From NCBI RefSeq assembly GCF_003945595.2, contig NW_024104402.1:372001-436000 (forward strand): a stretch of 64,000 nt of DNA, given 5' to 3'. The stretch comes from Pipra filicauda. Its lineage: Eukaryota; Chordata; Aves; Passeriformes; Pipridae. The notes beneath the pieces were generated by a model, which made no database searches, had not been told where the DNA came from, and saw nothing but the letters and a program-made list of their open reading frames with translations. Made by a program: the position numbers and the translations under genes. How positions within the stretch are numbered: the stretch's first letter is position 1; each line of letters opens with the position of its first letter. Shown here one piece after another: positions 11,029 to 23,250 of the stretch.

Positions 11029-14000
11029 GTAAGAGTGGCTCATTGGGGGATCCATATGAAATAAATTAGTATTTTGCAGAAAGTGTAAAAGTATATGTGA
11101 GCTCTGGTCAACAGATACTTTGCTGCTTGCTAATACTTCTGAGGTTCTAAATGAAATAAAACTCTGCCACCTAAAATTCTTGGGTTATCATTCTTTGCAA
11201 CATAGTCATGGCATATATGTGTTGCACACTGGTTTGTAAAAAGCAGTTTTATTTTCACTAGCAAATTACAGACAGTTTATAGTGAGAACCTCCTACTGTG
11301 GCCTGTTTTTCTAAGTGCAGATGCTTTTTCCTGCTGTTTCCCCACCCCTTTTTCTTAAAGACCTTTTCCTGGATTAAATACCAGAGAGAAGAATATCAAT
11401 AATATTAAAGCAAACCCTGAAAGATATCAGAACACATAGCTGTCATGTTATTAACTTGGGTCTTTGTGAGGGTATTTCTTTCACTAAAGTTTTATTTCAA
11501 GGTTATACTGAAACATTCAAGGGTAAAATGTTGTTTAAGATACTCAATTATCTCAGGAAGCAGGGGAGTAAGAGACATCTAGTGATGGCAGTAAGAACTG
11601 TGGTTCCGTGGTTTGCTTGCTTAAAGCAGTACTGGTTTATTGGTGGAAGAACAATTTGCCTCAGGTGTAGCTCCATTTTCAGTCACTAACAATAGAGATG
11701 AATTTGGTCAAGTGTTCTGCCAGTGCCCTTCTCTTTCAGAACTCTCAGTATCTGCAAAAGCTATTTCAGCTCAGGCAGTGGGGTATTCTGGGTGGGGTTT
11801 CATAATTAGTGCTGACCCCGCTTTGCTGGGCTCTTCCAATTACATCCTCTTTTCTCAGGAAACGGCTGCAAGGCAGTGAAATAAGGTATCTTGAAAGCTC
11901 TTATTTCATTATTATTTACTTGGGGTTTTATACTCAGTTACTCTTTAATTTTTTATCCCTTTTCAGAATCAGTGTCTAGCCCTTTGGGTGCAGTATTTCA
12001 ATAAATGGAAAGAGAGACAGAGAGAGCCTGTGACATTCGTGTACTCTTGATGCTTAAAATGCATAGAGGGGAAGACACTAATTGAAATAAAATCCATTTT
12101 TTTTGATGGGCAACTTTTTCAGCTGTTTTTCACATTTGCTACGCTGAAGGGATGCAACCCCAAGGGTCATCCTCCAGAATTCTGTGGAGTTCCCTCCATC
12201 TGGCTTTACCGCAGCCAGGCCTTGCTGGCAGCGGAGGTCAGCCTCTGCATCAGCTTTGCCGCTGGCTTTACCCAGGACTTGTATTCTGCTCCAGTGGGGA
12301 TTGCAGAGCTGTGGGACTTCTGGGTCATTAATTATATATCATTTTTATGAGGTTGTCCAAGCTAAATGGAGGACATAGTGGTCTGAATATTCTATGTAGA
12401 GTTTATCTGCATTTCCTGCTTAGACCCTGTTTCATAATCAGGGTTGACTCAAGGAGGAGATAGAGCTGTTTTACTTCCAGGCCACTTGAAAACTTAATTC
12501 TGTATAGACATCCTCAAATTGCTGTGCTGTAAATCTGTATATAGTTAAATTTTATGTGTTTTCAGAGGACTATTTCTTATGTTTTTTCCCAGCAAGGATA
12601 GAACAGGATCTTTACCAGCTACCTGTTAACGTAGACTTGGGAAATTAGGGATTTTACCCCTCCTTTGCTTATGTTCTTTTTGCTCTGTCTCGAAGAAAAT
12701 CATTTATAATTAGTTAATGCAGACATTTCTAATTCTTTTTGTTCTCCAGCCTTAGGCAGTATTAGAAATAGCTTGCTATGAATATATTCCTAGTGTGCAT
12801 GATGTCTGCTCATGTTTAAAGGCTCCTGCAATATCCCCTCTTTTAATTCTTGAAAGGCAGGGTTTGGTACAGACAAGAGGCTTGAAAGCTTCTGAGAAGT
12901 TGGGGGACTCTACAACAGAGTTGTACAGGCAGTTTTTCCTTGCTTCCCTCAGGAATAATAATATTCGGAATTTCTTTAGGAAGAAGATCAATCTGGATTC
13001 ACAATGCCTCTTAGAACATAATCTGGTCCTCTCAAAACTAGATATTTCTGTTATCAGTTACTGTAAAAATGACATTGTTTCTTGGTGCCTATCCCTCTCC
13101 TCAGAGGCTAAATAGGACCTGTCATGTTGAGTTTTCATGGCATCTCATGAGAATAACATCTGCTTATAATGTGCAACAGGGGGAATTTACCACAGCATCC
13201 ATGCAGCCTTCTTTTGCAGTTAAGAGTGGGAGTACTGCTCAGATTGAGCTGTCATTCCTGCATAGAGGACGATGCTCCAGTCAGGCTGGCAGGGGATGTT
13301 TTCAGACCTGTTTAGGTGCAGGAAGGTTGATTTCCTCTTCTAGCTTTCACCAGGAGGGAGGTCTGGGCAGGAATGGGCGATGGTGCAGTCTCCTGTTACA
13401 GTTCTGCAGAAATTGTGTGCCTCTGGCTATATATTGAGAAGCCAGACAGCTTCTTTCTAAGAAGTTTTTACTCAAGCGTGTATTTTCTTGAGAAGAGTTC
13501 CTTTGGTGTTGTAAATGAAAGGCCTAAAGCCACTTAAAGAAGGTAGTTTTCATCATTCATATAGGGCACCTCTAGCATTTTCTTGGTAGAGGATTGTTGC
13601 ATAATAAATTAAACCTCTTAACTGTTTTTCTTTAGTTACCATGTGTAGAAGTTACAGGTTCTTTTTTAAGGTGCTGGTCTTCTGTTGGCGCTTCCTTGCT
13701 GTCTGAGCTGTTTATTTAATTTTGTGTTTATTTCCTCAATATCTTAATGTTCTTTGGTTTGTTGTCCCCCAAACTGGAGCATATAACTCGCAGTATGTTG
13801 TCCTGTTGTGCAGTGTCATTAATGCCAAAACAGAGTAACAAAAAGGTTGGTCTTGGATTAAGTTCACAGTTGTAATGAGGTGGAGTGTTTTGACTCGTGT
13901 TATTCAGAAAGGAGACCAAAGCCATAGCACTGGACTAAAATGCTGAAATCTGTGATTTCTGATGTGTTAGCTCCCATCAGTTGGAAGGTTTACTGTGCTA

Positions 14001-15422
14001 TTCATCTTTGACAGTGTGACTGAATGCATTTTGTTCCTGCACAAGGTATCAATGTGTTGCTGTTCCCTTCTAATTACATGTAATTACTTTATATTTTTAT
14101 ATATAAAATAAAGTACAATTGAATTAAGTACTTCGGGTTAAAAACCCTACTGAAATGTGTTTAACAAACATGACTTTTCATGAATAAAGAATAGCAATTG
14201 AAGAGAGCTTCATTATTTTGTAGTGCATTTGCCTTAAATTGCACAAATAGGCCTTTCATTCCAAACTAATCTACAAATGGAAAAGGCATCCCACACTATT
14301 TTTACTTTGACAATCATCCTCTGGTGTTAAATCTCCACAGCAGAGCATAATTGGATGTGTTTTGACAGTAGCTTTTTATTTACTTTATTCACACCACTTT
14401 TAGCTTGTTTATCATCCATATTTTCCATGTTGTGGCTGACAAGTCTAAGACCCACCCAAAGACAGCAGGGAAAAATAACGCTTCAAAGCTGCACAGCGTG
14501 TAACATGTCTCTAACATGAGATCCATCATATATATTTTTGGCAGACCATATCCCCATACAGTTCCCTGAGAGAATCTAAAAGCAAATGCAGTGATAATCT
14601 GAATATGTGGAAAAGAAAATATTAACTTACAAAGGTATTCAATGAAAGCAGGCAAAGCCAGTATTTCTTTACATGCAGCAAGAAGTTAGTTGCGCTTTGA
14701 AGGTGAGCTCTTCCTATCATCATCCATTGGAAAATATTTTTTAACTGTTTTCCTAGCAGAACTTCTGTGTTCACTTTAGTAGGCACAGTCTGTCAAAGTG
14801 GCAAGTTCATCTGCCATCACATGCCTTGGCAAGGTGCAAGAAGTTCTATCATAAATAATCACCTTCCATTGAGTCAGATATCACCTGTTACATCAGCCCT
14901 TGGGAAGAGCACACGTTTGGAAAGTGATCCAACATTAGAACTATTGGAACTACAATTCCAGTACATTCAGCAGACAGCCTCCACCATGATGTTTGTGATT
15001 TTCTCTGGTTATCCATAGTGTGAGAGTGATTTGTGACTATGTCAAAGTCCTGCTGCAGTGCAGTAGAACTGCTGAGCCTAAGCCACATCTGCCTGATGTG
15101 GACAGATCCACTCTGAGGGGAGGTTGAGAGAAATTCACCCCACAGAGAATCTCACCAGCTGTTTAGGACAGGCCTTGTAATTTGGTTCAGGTTATTCTGC
15201 AAAAGATGTTTTACAAAATATCTGTGGTAATTTTTTAAAAAAAATTCTTTCTATGCTACATATGCCTAGGTAATAGGTTAGATTACTTTTGCTAGTGTTT
15301 GTTAGAAATACCTTGGGTTTTAAATTATTGCAGGTTAAAAATAAAAATTAATGGGATATTACATGGGGTTTTTCTCTTTTTTTTTGCAATTCTTCTTTCT
15401 CACCAAACATTTGTAGCTTCTC
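11029..15422. other. FOXN3 last intron, first part
   Basis: This is the intron following the penultimate coding exon; it begins with GTAAGA. It has no exon that I can support. Open frames here, such as those around 11640-11880 and 13069-13437, lack recognisable motifs or conserved composition. I saw no clear transposable element until the LTR at 15423. Confidence 0.7.
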
Positions 15423-15961
15423 TGCCTGGTTTTGGATGGGATAAAGTTCATTTTCTTCCTACTAGCTGGTACAGAGCTGTGTGTTGGATTTAGTGCAAGA
15501 ATAATGGTTTTATTGCTGAATAGAGCTTACCCCAAGTCAGGGACTTTTCAGTTTCCCATGCTCTGCCAATGAGCAGGTGGACAAGAAGCTGAGAGGGAGC
15601 ATAGCCAGGACAACTTGACCCAAACTGGCCAAAGGGGTATTCCATACGATAGAGCATCATGCTCAGTATATAAACCACAGGAGAGTTAGCTGAGAGGGGC
15701 TGGTTGCTCCTAGGGGATGCGGTGAGTGGTGAGCAATTGTGTTGTACATCCCTTGTCTTTCTTGTGTTTTATTCCTCTCTTTGTTCCTCCCTTTTCATTG
15801 TCATCATTGTAACAACATCATTGTTACTGTTGTTGTTATTATTTACTTTATTTCAATTATTAAAGTATTCTTATCTCAAATTCTCCTCCCTGCGCCACAT
15901 GGACCTGGGAGGAGCAAGCAGTTGCATTGTACTAGTTGCTGGCTGGGGTTAAACACCAACA
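15423..15961 (+). mobile_element. Solo LTR of an avian endogenous retrovirus (ERVL-like)
   Basis: About 539 bp matches a family of avian LTRs that I recognise. It starts TG (TGCCTGGTTTTGGATGGGAT), has an internal block with GACCCAAACTGGCCAAAGGG, then GCTCAGTATATAAACC, and ends in GGCTGGGGTTAAAC...CA. Promoter and polyadenylation landmarks are visible: TATATAAA at 15667-15674 and ATTAAA at 15859-15864, separated by a T/ATT-rich stretch. No retroviral gene follows or precedes it, so it is a solo LTR left by recombination. It lies in sense orientation in the last FOXN3 intron. I could not see a clean target-site duplication. The ERVL-like assignment is from memory of the family and could be a related class. 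Confidence 0.88.
15667..15674 (+). promoter_or_regulatory. TATA box of the solo LTR
   Basis: TATATAAA sits where the U3 promoter is expected in this LTR family, just after the CATGCTCAG block. The core element looks intact. Whether it is active cannot be told from sequence. Confidence 0.65.
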
Positions 15962-16032
15962 TTGTCGAGGAATTTCAGAATGATCTGTAAATTGCAAACA
16001 AGCTTCCTAGGGAATTTCCCTCAGTAAACAAA

Positions 16033-16073
16033 AGAAAAAAAAAACCACACACACACACACACAAAAAAAAACT
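16033..16073. repeat. (CA)n microsatellite with flanking A runs
   Basis: A CA dinucleotide run of about 19 bp at 16046-16064 is bracketed by poly-A. It lies about 85 bp after the LTR end. Confidence 0.9.
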
Positions 16074-16183
16074 GTTGAGGTTTCCAAGATAAAATGTTCC
16101 CTCTTCCTAGGGAAAGCAAGTGCATCCACACTGGCAGAGCTACTGCTCTTCCTTGATTTTGAGGGAGGGGAAGAAAAAAAATT

Positions 16184-16198
16184 AAAAAAAAAAAAAAA
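16184..16198. repeat. Poly-A run (15 A)
   Basis: This is a simple homopolymer in intronic sequence. No upstream retrosequence body was recognised. Confidence 0.85.
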
Positions 16199-17165
16199 GA
16201 AATCAACAAAACGCCCAAAAATGCAACAGTAACAAACCTTACCTATGAGTAAATCATGAGTAGATTTTAAAATACCTGTTCTGCTATTAATGCCACAGTT
16301 CCTTATGCAGCTCCTGGTCATTGGGGCGTGACAAGAAGTTTGTGCCTAACTTTATTTGAAGATGAAAGATTGTTATTTAGGATTATTTTTCACTTTAAAT
16401 TTATAGGGCAATTACTAGATTATTCCTCAGGTGTAATTTTAATTATTGTGATTTTATTTTTCATGCTGGCTTCATTTTTGCTTATTTTTTCCTCCCATTC
16501 AAGCAGTGATTAAGTACACCAAACCTAAGTAACATGTGCAGAATAGATGCCAAAGCATAAGTACAGTTATTATCATTCGCTTATATTATCTGTGAATGAT
16601 TATTTTTACTTAGATAAAGAAATTGGTAGGTATTTTCTTTTATAAATTCTTAATTGCATCTTCTTAATGCTTTTGCTTATTACTGTCAAGATCAGCTTAA
16701 CAAACCCCAAGTCATCCTTGTTGCATTGCATTCCCTTTTCCACCTGTAAGAGGCAGGATGAGTTATCCTTGGGAGCCAAAGGAATCCTTTAGTAACTGAA
16801 GGACAATAACAATGACTGACTTCATTAAATTCTTTCTTTGCAAAATGCAGAGGCTTAACCTCAGATCTGCTGTTGATACTGCTGGCAGTTCATGACTCAC
16901 ATTTACTGTGGTCCTTTGTATACAATTATGCTCTGAAGTACCTTTGTAAGAGCTGCTGTCACTAGTGTGAGCAACTTGTTGACTTTCAACTCAATAACCC
17001 CTGACAGAATCTCATCATACAGCAAGTGAGCAGCACTTACTTTTCCATATGCTTGCTCATCCTCCTGTCTGCTGGTGTGTAGTGGTTTTAAGAAGCAGTT
17101 CAACTACCTGTAGCCAAAAGTTCTGACTGTCCTGAATTTCCCTTTGAAATAAAAGAAGAGTGCTA

Positions 17166-17181
17166 TTTTTTTTTTTTTTTT
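17166..17181. repeat. Poly-T run (16 T)
   Basis: This is a simple homopolymer in the FOXN3 last intron. It is not attached to a recognisable element. Confidence 0.85.
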
Positions 17182-20100
17182 GCAAACCTGGAACTTGTCA
17201 AAATCTGCAAACCCAACTCACCTGTACTGCTTTCTTTGTATCTTCTAACTGGGTATTTCCAGTTACATACCAAAACTGTCATCTATGGGTACACATTAGC
17301 TGTCATCCAGAAGGATCAGAGGTAGAATAAGGTGATATTTAAAATCCACATAGGTTTTCTGTGTTCATCAAAGGAATACACCTGTCTCAAGGGTGGAATA
17401 CAGTAAGTATTTTTCAGCAAAACTTTTTGCCATTTTGCAGACAGAATGTGGTTGCCTTTTTTGTTTTTTTAAAGCTAGCAGAGAAATTTAAGTAAGATAT
17501 ATCTGTCCTTGATAAAATGACAGAGGCTTACCTTTGTCTCATCCTGAGGAAGACCTCTTTGAAAGGCAGAGGCACTAACACTGTGTGAGAGACATTATTT
17601 CCTTACTGTTTAAGGTCCAGCTGCTGTGAGTCCCATCTGACTTCTGATTATATTAGTAGCAGAATTCTTATCCATCAACAATGGGAATTAAGTTGGACTT
17701 TCAAAAGTCCAAATTTACCTCTGCACTGCTTGAGGATTGTGTCACTCTGCTACACACAAATGGAAATATTCTAAAAAGAATCTGTGCACAGTGCTTTGGG
17801 CTCAGATCTCAAGCAAATACAATGTCCACATCAGCAGGATGAAAAGATCTAGAGATTGTCCCATGGAGGTTTCTGAAAGGGCAAGCCACTGCTTTAAAAC
17901 ATGAAAATATGTCAGTTTCTGAAAATTTTGACATAAAGTTCTGAACAAAAATGGGGGAAAAATAAGGTATTACTCAAAATAAATTTCCTCTCATTGTTAC
18001 AGTAAGCACAGGATTCTTAAGTACCTTTTCTTCCCTTCTGTAATTTAAAAATAATCCAAACATCAGAGCAGGCACATGTTTTAAAAATCTTTTACTGTTT
18101 AAGTAACAAACTTAGAGGTACAACTAGAACTGTGAGCAAAAATAGATTTAGCTAGCCAATATCTGTCTCCTGAAACCCAGGGGAGTTCTGTCCACTGATC
18201 CAGACTGAACTAAGTAGACCACAGATTCATTTCCTAGTGAACATGTGATTGTATAAAAGCAATGTAAAGCTTTAGAATGTTTCAGAAGCACGTATGGAAT
18301 TTGAATGGTTTAGATATTAGTTTATTCAGCTCTTACTAATCTACTAATATCAGTTACAAGTAATTCATCTTGTGTTTGAGCTGTTGCATATCAAGATACA
18401 GATTAGATTAATTTCCTTTCAGGGTACATGACTTTTGATGTGAATATCCTAAAACACTCTGCCTGTGTAACTTTTTTATTTCTGCAAATATTCCTTGCTA
18501 ATTCTCTCCTTGACAACTTTCTCTTCCTTTTTTATTTCCTCAAGCAGAACTGGTTGGAAATCTTTCAAAATGTAAGTGAAACCTAAAGATTTTTCTGAGA
18601 TGCAAATGCTGCCCATTTCCTGACCAGTTCCACTATAGAAGCCTTTCTTCTGAAGTGTATTGGTATTTCCTTTCCTCCTCTTTTTTTTAAAGTGATTCCT
18701 TTTTTGCACCTTTCTGTGAACTTCTGTTTTTCTTTATCAGCATCCCTGTTTGCAGTCACTCCCTGTGGGATGCTAACCCCGTAGTAGTACACCTTCCCCT
18801 GGGGCATTGCCTCTGTACTCCCCAGGCATTTCATTCTGTTTTTATGCTGATTTGAAAGAACTGGGATCCAGAGTAAGTCCCATGGGCAGAGTTTCTGAAT
18901 CCAAATCATAGCCCTTTTATGTAAAAGCAACACTAGAGACTCAGGACTCGGGCAAATCAGGGATGTCTTATTGGCACATGGTTGCGCTGCTCCATGGAAC
19001 TGTAGCTTTCCTTTTATTAACAGTCTTTCAGTACAAACTAACAAGTAGATTTAATAACATAAAAATGGGCATCTTGGTTTAAATCCCATCCATTAGAAGC
19101 CTTGTTTGCTAACAGTCAGTAGGAATTCCATATGAGTTCCCACCCATTCTGTCCTGTGTTTGTTTCCTTGGAGCACGAATAGATTATTTTTTAATGGAAA
19201 ATTAGTAGCATGTGACTTTTAGTGAGCTACATTGCTCTGACTTTTAGCTGCCTAGTAAAATCAAGTAACTTTAATTTTATGCTAATTTATGATAATTTTT
19301 AACATCTTTAAATGTAAATTTACCCTAAAAATGAAGAATCTGTCACTTAAAATGCATCACATGCTTCCTTGTAATGGCTGATCTTAAGGAGTTGGTTATA
19401 AATTCACCTTAAAACTAGTTTAGTATGGATGATTTCTTCTTTTAAGCATTTGGCAACCTCTAATGACATCCCCTGCAGTGGCAAGCCATCACAGAGTAAA
19501 TGCAGCTGGCTTGCTACACAATCATGAATGACATTGCATTTAGTTATTAATAATTGAAGTCCCTTTGGATTCTATATAGAATTTATGGATCATGCATCTA
19601 CTAAGAAATGTAGGGCAAGGTAATTTTGTTGAGCAAAAGAGGTTGACAAGAGGCTTTCTTTGCTAATAACTGGGCCTTCTATTCTAAACATTTCTTTGAA
19701 AAATAATGTAAATAAGAACATTTGGAATGACCGATGAATTTGCTACCTTCTAGCATTGTCCTGTCACTGGTTCTTTAAAGCAAGTAGGTTTCTTATCTCA
19801 GTGAGGTCCACAGACAAGATGAATAGGAGCTGTGGAATTAGATATCACTCATATATTTCCCACCTTTCAACCTTACCTTTCAAAAATGGATAATAGTCTA
19901 CTGCTTATTCTATTAAAAAAACCAAACGTGAGGTCCATTCCTTGAAACCATTTTTTTAAGAAGAGCAGTAATACTCTGGACTTGCCCCTGTGCCATTCCT
20001 CTTAAATACCTATGTTCAGTGCATGCATTTAAGAAAAGGTATTAATCCAACGCTGCCATGAGCGTGCAAAAGCACTCTAGTGGTAGCACAAAGATGGCAA

Positions 20101-21173
20101 GACGAGATTTTAAATCAGTTTATCAAGTGATAGTTTAAACAGCCTTGCTTTTTTGTTGTTTTTTTTTTAACTGATAGAGAGATTCAAGGCTGGTGAACTG
20201 GCAGGTAGCAATGGTGATGGCTTTACTCAGTGATGAGCATCCCACTCTCCTTTTTTCCACAGGAATTAAGGATTAAGAATTAAGGGTCAGTCCCTTCTTT
20301 AATAGTCTTGCAGGCATTGTATTCCATACTGTAACATCAGTGTTGCCACATTGATGCTCTATACTTTTCAGTCCAGAAAGGAACACTGTTAGTTTTTAAA
20401 TGTATCATGTTGCAGTAGTTCCCACAGCACAGAGTGCCATAAAACCAAAGGAGGACATGACATCTTCTAGAGCAAATCCAGATTTATTTTTTTTTTCTAC
20501 TGCTTGTTTTTGAGCACATTGTAATATTTTCTTGGCAGCTAGTGGCTTAAAATTGTATTGCTTTTAAGATTATTCATTAACTGATCATAATCAGAAATGT
20601 GACTGGACCTGGGTTTTATACTTAGTTGCTCCTTTTGTTGGAAAGAGTCCTAAATGGAAGCTGTGCTATTTCCAGGTGAAACATCTCTTGCACTTGGAGT
20701 GCTGGAGCTGGAAAGTGTCTTTCAGAGGTGGCAAAGAATTACTGCAGAAAGCTAGTGTCTCTTCCCCACATTTTATATGAAAAAGAGGAGGGCATATTTA
20801 TGCAACTCACCAGAGTTTATTTATCCAGGAGATAAAATTATGTTGGGGGTTTTTCTTTTTAATTTCTGGAAGTGTAAGCTATTAGTAAAAATGTAAATCA
20901 GGACTGTTTAGATATCATTTATTTGTAACAATCCCTTACTTGCTCCTGCCTCTTGTGCTGTTTTCCTTCTTTTGGCTTGTTTTATATGTCAAGTCCAATC
21001 CACGAGCAATTAGGCTTTGAAACCACCTTGCATGGACATTACTTTAAAACTCATAATTGCAGATGATAATTTCAATTTACCTGTCAGTACCCTCATTTGG
21101 CTTTATCATCCTCTGCTTTGAAGCAGGATCACATCTTTGTGGCTTCTAAGACTGCTTCGATTTGTTTTTACAG

Positions 21174-21723
21174 GAACGGAATAACAAACTGCCGGATGCG
21201 GACAGAAAGCGAACAGTCCTGCGGCTCTCCAGTTGTTAGCGGTGACCCAAAGGAGGATCACAACTACAGCAGTGCCAAATCTTCCAACCACAGGAGCACA
21301 TCACCTGCTAGTGACTCCGTTTCCTCTTCCTCTGCTGATGACCAGTATGAATTTGCAACTAAAGGTAGCCAAGACAGCAGTGAAGGAAGTGAAGTTAGCT
21401 TCCAGAGCCACGAGAGCCATAGTGAAACAGAAGAGGAGGACAAAAAGCAAAGTCGGAAGGAGACCAAGGATTCTTTAGCTGACAGTGGGTATGCATCCCA
21501 GCACAAGAAAAGGCAACATTTAATGAAGGCGAAAAAAGTACCAAGTGACACACTGCCTCTTAAAAAGAGACGTACAGAAAAGCCCCCTGAGAGTGACGAT
21601 GAGGAGATGAAAGAAGCAGCAGGATCACTCCTGCATTTAGCAGGAATTCGATCCTGTTTGAACAACATCACGAATCGGACGGCAAAGGGGCAGAAAGAGC
21701 AAAAGGAAACCACAAAAAATTAG
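21174..21723 (+). CDS. FOXN3: FOXN3 last coding exon (C-terminus)
   Basis: The acceptor TTTGTTTTTACAG ends at 21173. The first base completes an Arg codon with AG from the previous exon, then [19 protein letters not shown] follows. 182 full codons run to TAG at 21721-21723. Visible parts, in order, are a Ser-rich tract near 21286-21340 (SVSSSSADD), a Ser/Glu acidic stretch ([11 protein letters not shown]), the block [13 protein letters not shown], a basic cluster LKKRRTEKP that could act as a nuclear signal, acidic ESDDEEMKE, and the strongly conserved FOXN3 tail ending [12 protein letters not shown]. The whole exon aligns with the end of the roughly 490-residue vertebrate FOXN3, so the C-terminus is complete and intact. 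Published work places contacts with other nuclear proteins (SKIP, menin) in the C-terminal part of FOXN3; that is family knowledge and not visible here. The sequence upstream of 21174 that continues this frame back to an ATG at 21097 is intron read-through. Confidence 0.97.
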
Positions 21724-21811
21724 AACAAATCAATGATTTGTTTGAACTTACAAAGTTTTGTTTCAGCACGTCAGGTGAATTCTAATGATTTGTGGCAATA
21801 TCAGCAATTTT

Positions 21812-21878
21812 TTCCTTTTTTGTTTTTCTTCTATTTGTTTTTGTTTTGTTTCTTTCTTTTTTTCTTTTTATTTTTTGA
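21812..21878. repeat. T-rich low-complexity tract
   Basis: Nearly continuous T runs broken by single G or C bases begin about 90 bp after the FOXN3 stop codon. In RNA this would be a U-rich tract suited to U-binding proteins. It is low-complexity in nature. Confidence 0.8.
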
Positions 21879-22197
21879 ACCCTTAAGAATTTTTATTTTT
21901 AAAGGAGATTGAAGCCATAGAACTCATACTGACACTCAGCTAATTTACGAAAAGCTTTTCATTACCTGAAGACAAAAAGTTAACAAAAAAAAAGCCAAAA
22001 TCGCCATTGCTTTCTCCAGCTTGTCAAAAATGCGTGGTTGAATACGCAGTGACATCAACATTAATGTGATGGGAGTAAAATTGGGTACTTGGAAATCCCT
22101 CTTATAGTAGAAGAGCTGTGCATAATTTAGTATTCATTCAGGCCTGGCCCTTAAGAATTTTTTTAATGGCCTTACAATTGGGTTAGAAGTGAATGTG

Positions 22198-22203
22198 AAT
22201 AAA
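22198..22203 (+). terminator. Candidate proximal poly(A) signal AATAAA
   Basis: The hexamer is followed by TTTGTGGG, a weak downstream GU element. It would give a 3' UTR of about 0.5 kb. Confidence 0.35.
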
Positions 22204-22730
22204 GAGATTTGTGGGAAAGAGGAGGCATGTACTTCTCCACCAAGAACCATCTAGTGGCACTTGGATACATTGTGCCATACAAGTCTTTGGACAGCCACTG
22301 GTGGCAACTGTGCAAGCTGTAATGCACTTCCAGTGCTTCGTGTATCCCATGTGGCTCATAGTGTGAAGACTGATAACTATAAGTTTGAGGAAATTTGAAC
22401 TATGTATGCAATGGATTTCAGTGAAATAACAAGAAATGGGAGGGGGGTCACTGTTAGTAGCATCCTTAACCATTGAATTCTGTCTTCTATATTAAATTGA
22501 AAGAATGTTCAAAAAGCCATAAGCCTGAAGATTGGCACTGCGTGCAAAAAATCATAGTAATAGGGAAAAACAAGCTATGTCTTCTAAACTGCCTGAGTGA
22601 AAAGCAATCAAGTCTAAGAAATTACAGTAGATACAATGTACATCAGAATCTTTTTCTGTGGATCACATCCTTGATCTAACTGGGGAAACAAAGGTACCAA
22701 ACCTGCCATTAGTAGTATTCTGTATTTAAA

Positions 22731-22736
22731 AATAAA
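22731..22736 (+). terminator. Candidate poly(A) signal AATAAA
   Basis: A canonical hexamer lies in A-rich sequence. The downstream GU-rich element is weak. Confidence 0.3.
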
Positions 22737-23088
22737 AGGAAAGCATATTGGTGAACAGTAAAATTCAGAAGTTTAACAAAAGAGCTCCTACACTGCCCTC
22801 AGAAATGAGTGTGCAGTGGCCGTCAGTCAGGATTCATCTGTGCAAAAATGACAACAAATTTCCAGATTGAACCAGCGTAGCCAGCAGAAAAAATTTGATC
22901 CACATTGCATGGATTCCTTAGGGAGGGGGAGAAAACAAAAAGCAAACAATTTTTTTTATTCAAAGATGACAAAGTTCTTGTAAGGTAAATAATGTATTTA
23001 GCATGAAGCATGAATTATTTTCATATAAATATAGAAAATAGAGAAAAAGGCTATGCCTCTAATTTTTAAGCCCTTAGGCTTAGAGTTT

Positions 23089-23105
23089 GGTTTTTTGGGG
23101 TTTTA

Positions 23106-23138
<33 letters not shown>

Positions 23139-23168
23139 GTTCTTTTTTGTTGTTGTTGGGGTTTTTTT
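23089..23168. repeat. (GTTTT)n-like low-complexity tract
   Basis: This is a G/T-only stretch of repeated GTTTT units and T runs inside the putative FOXN3 3' UTR. Confidence 0.8.
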
Positions 23169-23244
23169 GAAGCAGGTGTTTAAGGTTTAACCTTCTTCAG
23201 GGACAAACACTGACTGTTGGGGAACTTACTCTGCAATATTAAAA

Positions 23245-23250
23245 AATAAA
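23245..23250 (+). terminator. Candidate poly(A) signal AATAAA with GT-rich downstream
   Basis: AATAAA is followed within 15-35 bp by a TG/GG-rich stretch (CTGGTAGGGCTTGGATGGTT). This makes it the best of the proximal candidates for the FOXN3 transcript end. Confidence 0.45.

Larger units (their letters stand above)
15962..21173. other. FOXN3 last intron, second part
   Basis: This intronic sequence runs up to the acceptor CAG at 21171-21173. It contains a CA microsatellite flanked by A runs (16033-16073), an A15 run at 16184-16198 and a T16 run at 17166-17181. Around 18.0-19.6 kb it is AT-rich and free of recognisable repeats, as conserved non-coding intron sequence often is. I see no gene on either strand. 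Confidence 0.65.

Noticed and set aside
16903..17103. - strand frame with a GTAAGT-type donor nearby
   Set aside because: There is no matching acceptor with coding continuity and no recognisable protein family. It is likely a chance motif.
18583..19044. 153-codon - strand open frame in the FOXN3 last intron
   Set aside because: No recognisable motif or splice context, and the composition is like its surroundings. An open frame of this length is within reach of chance in AT-balanced sequence of this size.
21097..21173. Frame upstream of the last FOXN3 exon beginning at an ATG ([14 protein letters not shown])
   Set aside because: This is intron read-through. The pyrimidine tract and CAG at 21173, together with the known FOXN3 junction (Arg-Asn-Gly-Ile-Thr), place the exon start at 21174.
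21264..21713. 149-codon - strand frame (Ser/Leu/Phe-rich)
   Set aside because: It is the antisense shadow of the FOXN3 last coding exon.
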